Below, in pieces: positions 33,702 through 44,193 of a stretch of 64,000 nt of DNA (the stretch's first letter is position 1; every line of letters begins with the position of its first letter). The notes beneath the pieces were generated by a model, which was given only the letters and a program-made list of their open reading frames with translations, was not told where the DNA came from and did no database searches. The stretch covers positions 74,461-138,460 of the forward strand of contig JAPPGE010000067.1 in NCBI GenBank assembly GCA_028821455.1. The letters are read 5' to 3'. Made by a program: the position numbers and the translations under genes. Origin of the DNA: a bacterium. GTDB lineage: Bacteria; Pseudomonadota; Alphaproteobacteria; SP197.

Positions 33702-34391
33702 ATGGCAACGTCTCCTGCCCTTCTGTCGCTCAACGAGATTCTCTTCCATCTCTCCCGTGCCGCCGCCGGCGCCGGTGCCCCCGTCGGCATCTGCGAGGAG
33801 TTTGCCGACACGGCGGCGTGGCTTGCCTTCATCGACATGGACCCGGCCCGGGCGGCACTGCCGGCGCTTGATGCCCTGGCCAGAACCGAAAGCAGCGGTG
33901 ACCTCGTGATCCGGGACAATCGGGTTGCCTGTCCGGACGGCAGGACGGTATCGGCGATCTTCGCCGGCCCCGTCGTCACGGACCGGCTCGCCATGGCGCC
34001 GGCCGAACCCATGACACTCCAGGTGGAAGAAGTGGATGTCCCGCTTCTTCTTGCGGGCGCCGTGGCCGCTGCCGGCTCGGGCCACGTCCGCCTTTCCTGG
34101 CGGAGAGGCGCCGAAGCGGTCATCGACGTCGCCGGGAACATGGTGGCGGTGAAGGGAGACACCACCCGGGGCCGGGCAGCGGTGACGGTCGTGGCGAATG
34201 CCCCGGGCGCCGCCGTTCCCTCCGGCGTCCCCCTCTACGCCATCGACGAGGGACGACAAGCGGCACTGGATCACGGCATTGCCGCTGACGGCGCGGCCTG
34301 GTCCGGCGTTCTCGCCTACTATGGCAAGACACTGGTGCCCTCGACCGAGCGGTCGAGAAGCGAGGGTGCGGGACCGGCTGACGGAACGTGA
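33702..34391 (+). CDS. DUF3726 family protein
   Basis: A 229-residue protein whose N-terminal region (LSLNEILFHLSRAAAGAGAP, then GICEEFADTAAWL) matches DUF3726, a soluble family of unknown function seen mostly in alphaproteobacteria. There is no signal peptide, membrane span or catalytic motif that I can name. The C-terminus (GVLAYYGKTLVPSTERSRSEG) is the usual short tail. It stands alone, preceded by a possible promoter region and followed by a convergent amidohydrolase 150 nt downstream. Confidence 0.75.
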   Translation: MATSPALLSLNEILFHLSRAAAGAGAPVGICEEFADTAAWLAFIDMDPARAALPALDALARTESSGDLVIRDNRVACPDGRTVSAIFAGPVVTDRLAMAPAEPMTLQVEEVDVPLLLAGAVAAAGSGHVRLSWRRGAEAVIDVAGNMVAVKGDTTRGRAAVTVVANAPGAAVPSGVPLYAIDEGRQAALDHGIAADGAAWSGVLAYYGKTLVPSTERSRSEGAGPADGT

Positions 34392-34544
34392 CTGCACGTT
34401 GAATTCCCCACCGCGGCACGGAGAGGGTGCAAGACATCGGTTCCGGGAGACTGGCAAGGCACACCAGGTGACCGTACTGGATCCTGACCTGGTCCCAGGG
34501 ATTCCGCACCTTGCGTTACGGTCGTCCGAACTCTCCAAAGCTCG

Positions 34545-36206
34545 TCATGCACGATAGACGAAGCGGCCGTCTACCACGGTTGCATCCGGCTTCAGTGTCT
34601 CCAGAGTTCTCTCGTCCACGGTCGTCGGATCACAGGGGAGGATCGAGAAATCGGCCAGCTTGCCCGGGGTCAGGCTACCCTTGAGATCCTCCTCGAACGA
34701 AAGGCGTGCGGCCTCGATGGTGCAGGTTCTCAATGCCGCCATGCCATCGAGCCTCTGATCCGGCCCGATGCACCGTCCGGTGACATGCTCGCGCCTTTGA
34801 CGCGTCACGGCCATGGCCTTGAACAGGGAAACGGGAATGTTGTCCGTGCCGATCGCAACGGTGATGCCGGTCTCCAGCAGGGACTTGTGTGCCGCGACCT
34901 CGTTGCCTTCATTCGGCGCGTTGAAGTACTCATCTCCGTTCTTCCAGAGTTGATAGACAGGAATGGTGGTGATGATGAGACCGAGTCGGCGCACCCGTTG
35001 GTAGTCGGATGGCGCGAGCTGGCCGACATGCTCCATCACCCAACGGCGCCTCGCGATGGGATAGCGCTCGGCGAGTCGCTCGAAGATCGGCAGAACCCGT
35101 CCCAGATCCTCGAGGATCACCGTGTGAACACGCAGGTCGAATTCGGCAGCCAGGGAAACAAGCGCGGCGTACTGTTCTTCGTCGTTGCACCATTCGACGA
35201 AGCCGGCCCATCCGGTATCGGGCAGCGATTCACGCATCAGTTCCAAGATACAGGCGTTCCCTCCGAAACCGATGTAGACACCCGATACGCGCAGCCATTC
35301 ATCGCCCAGTCCGCGGCCTCGGGCAAAGCCCAGCCAGTCGCGCATGATTCGACGGGCTTCGTCCGTGTTGCTCCAGGTCGGGCTGATCGTCAATGACACG
35401 CGGACGCTGAGTTTCCGCTCCTCCCAGAGCTGCCGGTAGAGTCCGACGCTCATGGCGTAGGAGCCATGGCCTTCGTAGACGCTGGTCGTTCCGGCGTCAT
35501 TGTAGACTCTCATGGAGCGCTGAATGGCTTCGAAGCGCTGGTGCCAGGTGAAACCTGGCAGGCTCTTCAAGAGATCGAATTCCAGGCTTGGGCGCTCGTT
35601 TCGCTCGATGATGATGCCACTGGGAACGCCGTCCGAATCGCACACGATTTCGACGCCGTCGCAGCGTGCCCTGGCTCCCTCAAGAATGCCGGCACGTTCC
35701 AGTGCCAGGCTGTTCAATGCCGCATGTGTCGGCACCCGGCTCCAGGTGCCGAAGGGAGCCATAATGTAGACCGCATGGTCGGGAGCCACGTCGTCAAGCT
35801 CCCAACGGTTCGGCAGGCGACCTTCCACGAGTGCCAAAGCACCGTCGAGATAGTAGGGAGCGGTTCCGACCGGCATTGTGACGATCCATTCGCCTTTCGG
35901 TGTCACGGCAGCAGCAGCGGCCACCCGCGACAGGACATCGTCGAGTGAACGTGCGTCCGCCAGACTGATCCGAATGTCCTTGAGGCCCTCGCGCTCCATG
36001 TGGGCATGGGCGTCGATCAGCCCGGGAATGACGCATCGGCCCTCGAGATCGACCGTCTCGGTTCCGGAAGGAAGGTCGCCAGCGATCTCGTCGTTGCGAC
36101 CGACCTCGACTATCCGGCCATCGCGAACCAGCATGGCCTCGGCACGGGGCGAGGTAGCATCCATGGTCACGATGTTTCCGCCACGCAAGAACAATGGATG
36201 GCTCAC
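34545..36206 (-). CDS. YtcJ-like amidohydrolase
   Basis: A 553-residue metal-dependent amidohydrolase. The first metal motif is His67-x-His69 (LIDAHAHME), later ligands include the His of WVMEHVGQL and Asp in GTDNIPVSLF. The N-terminal FLRGGNIVTMDATSPRAEAM and the C-terminal LTPGKLADFSIL segments form the second small domain typical of YtcJ/Amidohydro_3. Substrates range over N-acyl and formyl amides. It is transcribed after an NMT1/SsuA-type importer (30 nt gap to the permease), so it probably hydrolyses the imported compound (inference). Confidence 0.88.
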   Translation of the reverse strand: MSHPLFLRGGNIVTMDATSPRAEAMLVRDGRIVEVGRNDEIAGDLPSGTETVDLEGRCVIPGLIDAHAHMEREGLKDIRISLADARSLDDVLSRVAAAAAVTPKGEWIVTMPVGTAPYYLDGALALVEGRLPNRWELDDVAPDHAVYIMAPFGTWSRVPTHAALNSLALERAGILEGARARCDGVEIVCDSDGVPSGIIIERNERPSLEFDLLKSLPGFTWHQRFEAIQRSMRVYNDAGTTSVYEGHGSYAMSVGLYRQLWEERKLSVRVSLTISPTWSNTDEARRIMRDWLGFARGRGLGDEWLRVSGVYIGFGGNACILELMRESLPDTGWAGFVEWCNDEEQYAALVSLAAEFDLRVHTVILEDLGRVLPIFERLAERYPIARRRWVMEHVGQLAPSDYQRVRRLGLIITTIPVYQLWKNGDEYFNAPNEGNEVAAHKSLLETGITVAIGTDNIPVSLFKAMAVTRQRREHVTGRCIGPDQRLDGMAALRTCTIEAARLSFEEDLKGSLTPGKLADFSILPCDPTTVDERTLETLKPDATVVDGRFVYRA

Positions 36207-36236
36207 GACCCGACTTCCCTCATTTTACTCGAACGA

Positions 36237-37124
36237 TCATCGCGCTTCGGCGCCGTACCAGGGAAAAATCCTGTCGAGTGACGCTGCAAACAGCGTGTCG
36301 GCCAGGAAACCCAGGGCGCCCAGCGCCATCAGCCCGACGAACATCATGTCAACTCTGAACACCAGGTGAGAAAACGAGATAAGATATCCCAGACCACTGC
36401 TTGCCCCGACCAGTTCTGCGGCGACCAGGATGACAAAGGCAACGGCCGTGGCTTGGCGCAGGCCTGCAATGATGAACGGCAATGCTGCTGGCAGAACAAC
36501 CTGCAGCATGATCCCTGCGGGTGAAGCCCCCAGACTTGCCGCCGACCGAACATAGATGTTGGGCACGTCACGAACGCCGATGAACGTGTTCACCCAGACG
36601 GGGAAGAATGTGCCCCAGGTGATCAGGGCGATCTTGGGCGTTTCGCCCAGGCCAAACCAGACGATGGCCAGCGGAACGAAGGCGATCGACGGTATCGACC
36701 TCAGGCTGTGCAGCACGGGATCGGACAGGTCGCGCAGCATCATGAGGCGGCCTGTCAGCAAGCCGACAAGGATACCGGCTGTCGAGCCCAGCACGAAGCC
36801 GGCAACCGCTCGCTTCAGGCTCGACCACGCATGACCGGCAAGTTCACCGCTGGCAATCAGGTCCCACAGGGTTCCGACAACGCCGGAAGGCGGGGGAAAC
36901 ATCTGCAGGTTCACTCCGGGAACCACGCGTGGAGCGACCTCCCAGAGGATCAAGAACAGGATCACACCCGCAATGTTCAGCATCAGGCGCTGAACCCGGC
37001 GGCGGTGGCGACTGCGTTGCAGGTCGTAGCGAAACCTCTCCTCGATCTTTTGCACAAGATCCGGCGTCAAATCATCCCGTCCACCAGCATGAGCGGAACG
37101 AAAGTCCCTTTCCATCTCCGTCAT
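36237..37124 (-). CDS. ABC transporter permease (SsuC/TauC-like)
   Basis: A 295-residue permease with about six spans; the first is LMLNIAGVILFLILWEVAP around 46-64. The EAA-like loop is VRSAASLGASPAGIMLQVVLPAALPF. This family serves sulfonate, nitrate, taurine and pyrimidine-precursor importers. The start overlaps the ATPase stop by 4 nt (37121-37124). Confidence 0.92.
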   Translation of the reverse strand: MTEMERDFRSAHAGGRDDLTPDLVQKIEERFRYDLQRSRHRRRVQRLMLNIAGVILFLILWEVAPRVVPGVNLQMFPPPSGVVGTLWDLIASGELAGHAWSSLKRAVAGFVLGSTAGILVGLLTGRLMMLRDLSDPVLHSLRSIPSIAFVPLAIVWFGLGETPKIALITWGTFFPVWVNTFIGVRDVPNIYVRSAASLGASPAGIMLQVVLPAALPFIIAGLRQATAVAFVILVAAELVGASSGLGYLISFSHLVFRVDMMFVGLMALGALGFLADTLFAASLDRIFPWYGAEAR

Positions 37125-37957
37125 GACGCTGATACTCCTTGCCGATGGAAGATACCGTTGACCTTTGCATAGAGCCGACCGAACTCCAGCTCGCTCCGGT
37201 TCCGTGGCCGAGCGATGTCCACTTCGACAGTTTCCTGTATCTGGCCGGGATTGGGTGACATCACAACAATGCGGTCCCCGAGATAGACGGCTTCCTCGAT
37301 ATTGTGCGTGATGAAGAAGATCGTGATGCCGATCTCCTCCCAGATCCTCAGCAATTCGGTCTGAAGGGAGGCGCGGGTCAGGGCATCGACTGCTGCAAAG
37401 GGTTCATCCATCAGCAGGATCCGGGGATGATTCACCAGCGCGCGCGCGACAGCCACCCGCTGACGCATGCCGCCAGAAAGCTCGAAAGGATAGCGTCGGG
37501 CGGCATCTGCCAGACCGACGAGATTCAATGCCTCGTTCGCGCGTTCCCTTCGCTCGGCCTTCGCCATGCCCTGCATTTTCAGACCGAACTCAACGTTGCG
37601 CTGTGCTGTCAACCAGGGAAAAAGGGCATACTCCTGGAAAACGACACCGCGTTCAGGCGCCGGCCCGGAGATCGGCGTCTTGTCGAAGCGAAGTTCGCCG
37701 CGCGTCGGTTCGATGAAGCCGGCGATCAGGTTGAGGAGCGTCGTCTTTCCGCACCCGCTCGGACCGATCGCGCACATGAACTCCCCGTCCCGGATGGACA
37801 GCGACACGTCGAGAAGCGCCCAGGTAGACTCGCCCTCCGTCGAGGGAAAGAGCTTGGAGACATGTTCGATCGCGACCACGCCTTCATCAGGCCGCTCGGA
37901 CACATGGCCTCTACTGGAGGATCGAGCCGCCTCGCTTCCCCGCGCGACTCGTCTCAC
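37121..37957 (-). CDS. ABC transporter ATP-binding protein (SsuB/TauB-like)
   Basis: A 278-residue ATPase. Walker A is GPSGCGKT in CAIGPSGCGKTTLLNLIAGF, the signature LSGGMRQRVAVARAL, and Walker B ILLMDEPFAAVDALT. The frame could also begin at an internal GTG (VSERPDEGVVAIEHV), since the first 18 residues (MRRVARGSEAARSSSRGH) are basic and not family-like. It serves the permease and binding protein that flank it. Confidence 0.93.
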   Translation of the reverse strand: MRRVARGSEAARSSSRGHVSERPDEGVVAIEHVSKLFPSTEGESTWALLDVSLSIRDGEFMCAIGPSGCGKTTLLNLIAGFIEPTRGELRFDKTPISGPAPERGVVFQEYALFPWLTAQRNVEFGLKMQGMAKAERRERANEALNLVGLADAARRYPFELSGGMRQRVAVARALVNHPRILLMDEPFAAVDALTRASLQTELLRIWEEIGITIFFITHNIEEAVYLGDRIVVMSPNPGQIQETVEVDIARPRNRSELEFGRLYAKVNGIFHRQGVSAS

Positions 37958-37982
37958 GCTCTTCCCTCGCCACCACCTGAAA

Positions 37983-38993
37983 TCAGCTCGACAGGTTCAC
38001 GCGCTCAGGTGCCAACTTCTGGAGAGCGTCCTCGTAAACCGCACCCCTGAAGAGAGCACGCAGGTCGCCATCGTATTCCGGTGAGATACCCTGACCAATT
38101 GCCCACTCGGCCTCCGCAACCATGACGTCGACCAGGCCGTCATCGAGTATCACCCCGATATCCAGCAGATCCATCCCCGTGGAGGTGTCATCGATGGAGG
38201 TCGCGGTCCGTTCGGCAACATGCTCGATTGCCTGAGAGCGGTCCGTGTTGATCAAGTCTTCCGCATCCAACAGGCTCTGCACCGCCATTTCGATCGTCTC
38301 CGGTGATTCCTCGACCAGTCTGCTGTGGGCGACAAGAATCAGGCGGTACGCCCAGATCTCCTCTATGCCTTCCCGATCCAGCACGACGATGTCTTCGCCT
38401 GCCTGGTTCTGGGCCGCAATGGCTGTCAGCCAGTCCCAGGCAAACGCGTCGACATCTCCGCGAACAACCGCGGTCACCATTTCCGGACCACCCATGTTCA
38501 CCAGTTCAACATCACCCAATGTCATGCCATGAAGCGCCAGCCATTGATTGAGGAAGAAATGGCCACTCGTGCCGACCTTGGTGGCGATTTTTCTGCCCTT
38601 GAGGTCGGAGGGTTCGGAAACGCCCAGTGTCCTGTTGGCGGCCACCAGCATTTCCCTGGAGGAGCGGCTGAAATCAGCCACGATACGTGGTTCCAGGCCG
38701 CGCATCAGCGCAAGCAATGTCGGGCTCTGGGTCGTGGTGCAAAAGTCGGCATTTTCCGTCAGCACCGCATCAAGCGCCAGACGACCGGCCGTAAACTTGG
38801 CGACGCTGGCCTCCAGGCCATTCTTGGCCCACAGGCCGGCGGCGTCTGCCGTATAAACCACGGCCCAGCCGTGTCCTTCGCTCTCCGCGACGGTTATGGA
38901 AGTCCCGGCGTGCGCCGGAACGACAACGCAAGGAACGACAGCGGCCAATCCCAGGCCGCTAGTTGTTTGGAGAAAATTACGACGGGAAATCAT
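37983..38993 (-). CDS. NMT1/SsuA-type ABC substrate-binding protein with Tat-like signal
   Basis: A 336-residue binding protein. The signal peptide begins MISRRNFLQTTSGLGLAAVV, with the twin-arginine RRNFLQ pattern, and cleavage is likely after PAHA near 27-31. Downstream, ESEGHGWAVVYTADAAGLWAKNGL is the typical first strand and loop. Members bind sulfonates, nitrate or thiamin/pyrimidine precursors; the aspartate-rich C-terminal half does not settle which. ATG 38993 is chosen because of GAGGAGG just upstream and the signal peptide; a start at 39059 would add unrelated residues. Confidence 0.9.
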   Translation of the reverse strand: MISRRNFLQTTSGLGLAAVVPCVVVPAHAGTSITVAESEGHGWAVVYTADAAGLWAKNGLEASVAKFTAGRLALDAVLTENADFCTTTQSPTLLALMRGLEPRIVADFSRSSREMLVAANRTLGVSEPSDLKGRKIATKVGTSGHFFLNQWLALHGMTLGDVELVNMGGPEMVTAVVRGDVDAFAWDWLTAIAAQNQAGEDIVVLDREGIEEIWAYRLILVAHSRLVEESPETIEMAVQSLLDAEDLINTDRSQAIEHVAERTATSIDDTSTGMDLLDIGVILDDGLVDVMVAEAEWAIGQGISPEYDGDLRALFRGAVYEDALQKLAPERVNLSS

Positions 38994-39367
38994 GTCTTGG
39001 TCCTCCTCATTCCATTGTTGCATCCAAATGGTGCCAGTCATGGCTCTTGAAACGGCCATGTTGTGTTGACTGGCAAGTATGAAGCATTTTCACATCTTTT
39101 TCATCACAATCCTCGCCATCGTCTTGGAAGATAAGTGAATCTCTCGGTGTCGCTGGACTTCGTGATCCTCTTTCCCCTTCCTGGTTGCTTTGGTCGTGTT
39201 CCCAGCATCGACCATCACGGATCCGGTACAGGGTTGGGCCAACGCAAGACCAACCTGTGCGGTGGTCGAACTGGTGCACGCCCCGACAGTATCACCACCC
39301 TCCCCTTCACATTGTCCGGTGTCTTCGCCAAGATGTGGCGCCCGTCCTCCAGCCATCCGGACAGCCG
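38994..39367. promoter_or_regulatory. Divergent intergenic region, binding protein / pntAA
   Basis: This 374-base gap lies between the minus-strand binding-protein gene and pntAA. It is less GC-rich than its surroundings, particularly around 39079-39125 (long runs of T and A), as expected for two promoters. I see no gene and no long inverted repeat. Confidence 0.4.
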
Positions 39368-40516
39368 ATGAAGTGTGCAGTACTGCGGGAGCGACATCCC
39401 GGCGAGACCAGGGTTGCCGCCTCTCCGGACATGGTCAAGAGGCTGAAGAACCAGGGTGTCGCAGTCGCCATTGAAGCGGGCGCAGGCGAGTTCGCCGGCT
39501 GGACGGACGACACGTTTCGCGAGGCCGGCGCCATCGTGTCCGCCGATGCCGCAGATGTCCTGACCGGCGCCGACGTCGTCTTCAAGGTTGGCCGGCCGGT
39601 TGTCACGGATGACGTCGACGAGCTGGCCCTCATCCCCGAAGGATGCATCGTCGTCGGCCTCATCAATCCCCTCGTCGACCGCGAACAGTACGCCGGCTAC
39701 GCCGCCAGGCGGCTGACCGTGCTGGCCATGGAGCTGATCCCCAGGATCAGCCGCGCCCAGTCGATGGACGCCCTCACATCCCAGGCCAGTCTGGCCGGTT
39801 ACAAGGCGGTGCTGGACGCCTGCATTTTCTTCGGACGCGCCATGCCCATGATGATGACGGCCGCCGGAACGATCGCGCCGGCGCGGGTGCTGGTCCTTGG
39901 CGCCGGCGTGGCGGGGCTCCAGGCCATCGCCACGGCACGACGGCTTGGCGCCGTGGTCGAGGCCTTCGATGTTCGCGCCGCTGTCAAGGAGGAGGTGGAG
40001 AGTCTTGGCGCCACCTTCGTGGAGGTCCCCGGCGCCGGTGACGCCGAGACCCGGGAAGGCTACGCCCGGGAGATGGATGATGCCTATCTCGTCCGGCAGG
40101 GCGAAGTGATCGCGAGCGCCCTGAAGAAAACCGACATCTGTATTACCACCGCGCGCATCCCCGGGCGCCCGGCGCCGCGGCTCGTGACCGCCGCCATGGT
40201 TCAAGACATGAAACCAGGTTCCGTCATCGTCGACCTCGCGGTCGAGGACGGTGGCAACTGCGACAGCAGCCGCTGCGGCGAAGTCGTCGAAGCCGGCGGT
40301 GTCGCCATCGTCGGATTCTCCAACGTGGCGGGACGCCTGGCGGCCGATGCCTCGACCTTCTACGCACGCAACCTGTTCAATCTCATCACGCCCTTCATCG
40401 ACACCTCTGCCGGGCGCCTGGCGCTTGATCACACAGACGAGGTGATCAATGGAATGTGCGTGATGCGCGACGGCTTGCTCGTCCACCCCCTGCTCTGCGA
40501 CACGAAGGAGTGCTGA
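39368..40516 (+). CDS. pntAA: NAD(P) transhydrogenase subunit alpha part 1
   Basis: A 382-residue cytoplasmic NAD(H)-binding subunit of proton-translocating transhydrogenase. It begins MKCAVLRERHPGETRVAASP, and the NAD Rossmann segment is VLGAGVAGLQAIATARRLGA. The loop RAQSMDALTSQASLAGYKAV (domain 1) is typical. In alphaproteobacteria PntA is split into AA and AB, as here; AB starts 4 nt after this stop. The enzyme uses the proton gradient to make NADPH from NADH. A frame extending to 39185 lies in the promoter region and is rejected. Confidence 0.96.
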   Translation: MKCAVLRERHPGETRVAASPDMVKRLKNQGVAVAIEAGAGEFAGWTDDTFREAGAIVSADAADVLTGADVVFKVGRPVVTDDVDELALIPEGCIVVGLINPLVDREQYAGYAARRLTVLAMELIPRISRAQSMDALTSQASLAGYKAVLDACIFFGRAMPMMMTAAGTIAPARVLVLGAGVAGLQAIATARRLGAVVEAFDVRAAVKEEVESLGATFVEVPGAGDAETREGYAREMDDAYLVRQGEVIASALKKTDICITTARIPGRPAPRLVTAAMVQDMKPGSVIVDLAVEDGGNCDSSRCGEVVEAGGVAIVGFSNVAGRLAADASTFYARNLFNLITPFIDTSAGRLALDHTDEVINGMCVMRDGLLVHPLLCDTKEC

Positions 40517-40520
40517 GCTC

Positions 40521-40831
40521 ATGGAAGCGGCAGTCGATCCGTTCTTCTTTCGGCTGACAATCTTCGTGCTCGCCATCTTTGTCGGGTACCACGTGGTCTG
40601 GGCCGTGACTCCGGCACTGCATACGCCACTGATGTCGGTCACCAACGCGATTTCCAGCGTCATCATCGTCGGCGCGCTGATCGCCGCCGGCCCGGAGGGA
40701 ATGGACCTCTCGGGCATCCTCGGTTTCGTCGCCGTCACCCTGGCGGCCATCAACATCTTTGGCGGCTTCGCCGTGACCCAGCGCATGCTCGAGATGTTCC
40801 GCAGGAAGGACGGCGCAAGGGGACAGGATCC

Positions 40832-40835
<4 letters not shown>
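40521..40835 (+). CDS. pntAB: NAD(P) transhydrogenase subunit alpha part 2
   Basis: A 104-residue membrane subunit with three or four predicted spans (LTIFVLAIFVGYHVVWAVTP, then around 40-85). It corresponds to the C-terminal membrane part of the fused PntA of enterobacteria. It overlaps pntB by 4 nt. Confidence 0.95.
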
Positions 40836-42217
<1,382 letters not shown>

Positions 42218-42224
42218 AGGGGAC

Positions 42225-42449
42225 TCAGGCGTTGCCTTCCCTCAGAGCCCGCTTGCGGGCCATCTTGCGGGCCCGGCGCACGCCTTCGGCGCGCTCGCGC
42301 TTCTTCTTCTCCGACGGCTTCTCGAAGTGGCGGCGCAGTTTCATCTCACGATAGACGCCCTCGCGCTGCAGCTTCTTCTTCAGCGCCCGCAGGGCCTGGT
42401 CGACGTTGTTGTCGCGGACAATGATGTGAACGATGGGTCTTCTCCTCAC
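42225..42449 (-). CDS. rpsU: 30S ribosomal protein S21 (start codon uncertain)
   Basis: A small basic ribosomal protein: [20 protein letters not shown], then [20 protein letters not shown] and a basic tail. The body is certain; the start is not. In-frame GTG at 42449 gives 74 residues but has no Shine-Dalgarno. A GAGGAGA ribosome-binding site lies at the best distance before ATC 42434, which would give 69 residues, matching the usual S21 length. No ATG is near. I give the GTG, with the ATC start as a real alternative. Confidence 0.9.
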   Translation of the reverse strand: MRRRPIVHIIVRDNNVDQALRALKKKLQREGVYREMKLRRHFEKPSEKKKRERAEGVRRARKMARKRALREGNA

Positions 42450-42537
42450 GGTTCGGCCGGCATCGTGATATCCCGGCGCGTGTGCTATTAGCATGGTATC
42501 CAGGTCCTTGTGAAGGGTGCATGGTGCTAGGGAACCG

Positions 42538-42861
42538 ATGACGGTGATGCTTGGAGATATCCGCCTCGACCGGATCGAGGAGTCTTCGGACATCGGCAAT
42601 GTCCCCCATCTGGACTTTCCCGACGCCACGCCCGAGGCGCTGGCGCCATACCTGGGGTGGCTTGTGCCGGCTGCAATTGATTCGGGGATGGCGGCGGCGA
42701 ACCGTCGACGCATCCTCGAACAACTGACCGATTCCGGCGTCCTGGTGCTCACACAGCACTTTCCGGCACCCTCGGCCGGACAAGTCTTTTCCGCCCGAAC
42801 CGGTATCGGCTTCCGCCACCTCGAAGGCGGCATGGCGATGGGCGAGGAGCTCCACCGGTGA
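42538..42861 (+). pseudogene. Internally deleted MBL-fold hydrolase remnant upstream of def
   Basis: A 107-residue frame from ATG 42538. Its first half ([14 protein letters not shown], then [19 protein letters not shown]) resembles the N-terminus of metallo-beta-lactamase-fold hydrolases, and its second half ([20 protein letters not shown], then [10 protein letters not shown]) their C-terminus. The middle, with the HxHxDH metal motif, is absent, so it cannot be an active hydrolase. The frame is intact, has an AGGGA ribosome-binding site and overlaps def by 4 nt (GTGA), so it may survive because its translation drives def. It could be a new small protein rather than debris. Confidence 0.6.
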
Positions 42862-43376
42862 CGCTGCTGAAGATTGCGCGCATGGGGCACCCGGTGCTGG
42901 CCGGGCGCGCCGCGGAGGTGGCGGATCCGACGGCGCCCGAAGTACGCCGGCTCGTCGACGACATGATCGAGACCATGCACGACGCAGGCGGCGTGGGTCT
43001 CGCCGCACCCCAGGTCCATGTCCCCTTGCGCATCGTGGTGTTCATGCCTCCCGATGCTCCGGAGGACGAACCGGTCCTGGCGCTCGTCAACCCCCGCCAC
43101 GAGATCCTCACCGACGAGCGCATCGAGGGCTGGGAGGGATGCCTTTCGGTCCCCGGGTTGCAGGGGCTTGTGCCGCGCGCGCCCAGCATCAGCTACACCG
43201 GCACCACGCCTGACGGCGTCGAGGTCTCGAGGACCGTGGACGGCTATCATGCGGTGGTGGTCCAGCACGAATTCGACCATCTCGACGGCATCCTCTACCC
43301 GCAGCGCATGACGGACATGCGACATCTCATCTTCACCTCGGAACGGCACTGGCGCGCCGATGAGGACGAGTCATGA
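42858..43376 (+). CDS. def: Peptide deformylase
   Basis: A 172-residue metalloenzyme that removes the formyl group from nascent proteins. The three motifs are complete: GVGLAAPQ (45-52), EGCLS with metal ligand Cys95, and HEFDH with His137, Glu138 and His141. The start is GTG 42858, in a GTGA overlap with the upstream frame, and its stop overlaps coq9 by 4 nt. It lacks the fmt partner that usually follows; coq9 takes its place. Confidence 0.94.
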   Translation: MTLLKIARMGHPVLAGRAAEVADPTAPEVRRLVDDMIETMHDAGGVGLAAPQVHVPLRIVVFMPPDAPEDEPVLALVNPRHEILTDERIEGWEGCLSVPGLQGLVPRAPSISYTGTTPDGVEVSRTVDGYHAVVVQHEFDHLDGILYPQRMTDMRHLIFTSERHWRADEDES

Positions 43377-44026
43377 CGACGGCTTCCGCCACCAGGCAGG
43401 AACTCCGGCGGCGGCTTCTTGCCGCCACCCTTCCCCATGTGCCCTTTGACGGCTGGACCCGCGCGTCGATCGATGCCGGCGCCGCCGATGCCGGGATGGC
43501 GGCGGGCGAGGCGCGGCGGCTGTTTCCGGAAGGGGCCGGCGAGATGGTGTCCTTCTTTCTCGCCGAGGGCGATCGCGCCATGCTTGACGAACTCTCGGAG
43601 ATCAATCTGGCAGACATGAGGGTGCGCGACCGCATCGCCACGGCGGTGAGGATCCGGCTCGAGGTCGACGGCAAGCATCGCGAGGCGGTGCTGAGGGCTG
43701 CCGCCATGAAGACCGGCCCCTCCGGCGCCAGGGCGCTCTGGCGCACGGTCGACGCCATCTGGCATGCCGCCGGAGACACGGCAACCGACTTCAACTACTA
43801 CACCAAGCGGCTGCTGCTGGCGGGCGTCCATTCGGCGACGCTGCTCTGCTGGCTCAACGACGACAGCCCGGGCCGTGAAACGACCTGGGCCTTTCTCGAC
43901 CGCCGCATTGCCGATGTCATGACCATCAGCACGCTGAAGGCGCGTCTCCCCCGGCTGCGACCGGGACCAATAGCCCGCTTCGCCATGTCACGATCACCCC
44001 TATCCGGCTGCCGGCCCGATCGTTGA
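43373..44026 (+). CDS. coq9: COQ9-family ubiquinone biosynthesis protein
   Basis: A 217-residue COQ9 protein. The family signature is the C-terminal AGDTATDFNYYTKRLLLAGV, followed by HSATLLCWLNDDS. COQ9 binds ubiquinone precursors and presents them to COQ7. The N-terminal half (LAATLPHVPFDGWTRASIDA) is the TetR-like fold region. It overlaps def by 4 nt. Its stop lies inside a 15-bp repeat (44021-44035), and the last 20 or so residues look less conserved, which suggests the 3' end was altered by the repeat formation. Confidence 0.92.
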   Translation: MTTASATRQELRRRLLAATLPHVPFDGWTRASIDAGAADAGMAAGEARRLFPEGAGEMVSFFLAEGDRAMLDELSEINLADMRVRDRIATAVRIRLEVDGKHREAVLRAAAMKTGPSGARALWRTVDAIWHAAGDTATDFNYYTKRLLLAGVHSATLLCWLNDDSPGRETTWAFLDRRIADVMTISTLKARLPRLRPGPIARFAMSRSPLSGCRPDR

Positions 44027-44080
44027 CGGCGCCGGCGCTGCCATGGCCGCTCCAGCATGCTGGAGCGTTGACGGCGCCGG
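44021..44080. repeat. Direct repeat pair flanking a palindrome at the coq9 end
   Basis: CGTTGACGGCGCCGG occurs exactly at 44021-44035 and 44066-44080. Between them lies the perfect 20-bp palindrome CGCTCCAGCATGCTGGAGCG (44048-44067). The unit repeats every 45 bp. The first copy contains the coq9 stop codon. The palindrome could end transcription from coq9, as no T-run terminator follows. Confidence 0.75.
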
Positions 44081-44193
44081 GTTTCGCGCTTTCGACAGGT
44101 CTCTCACGCGGCCCGGAAACCGGTCAGGACATTGAACTCTCCCGGAACGGCGCCGAATCGCGTGCGTGACATGGCACGTGCACAGGCCCTCGC

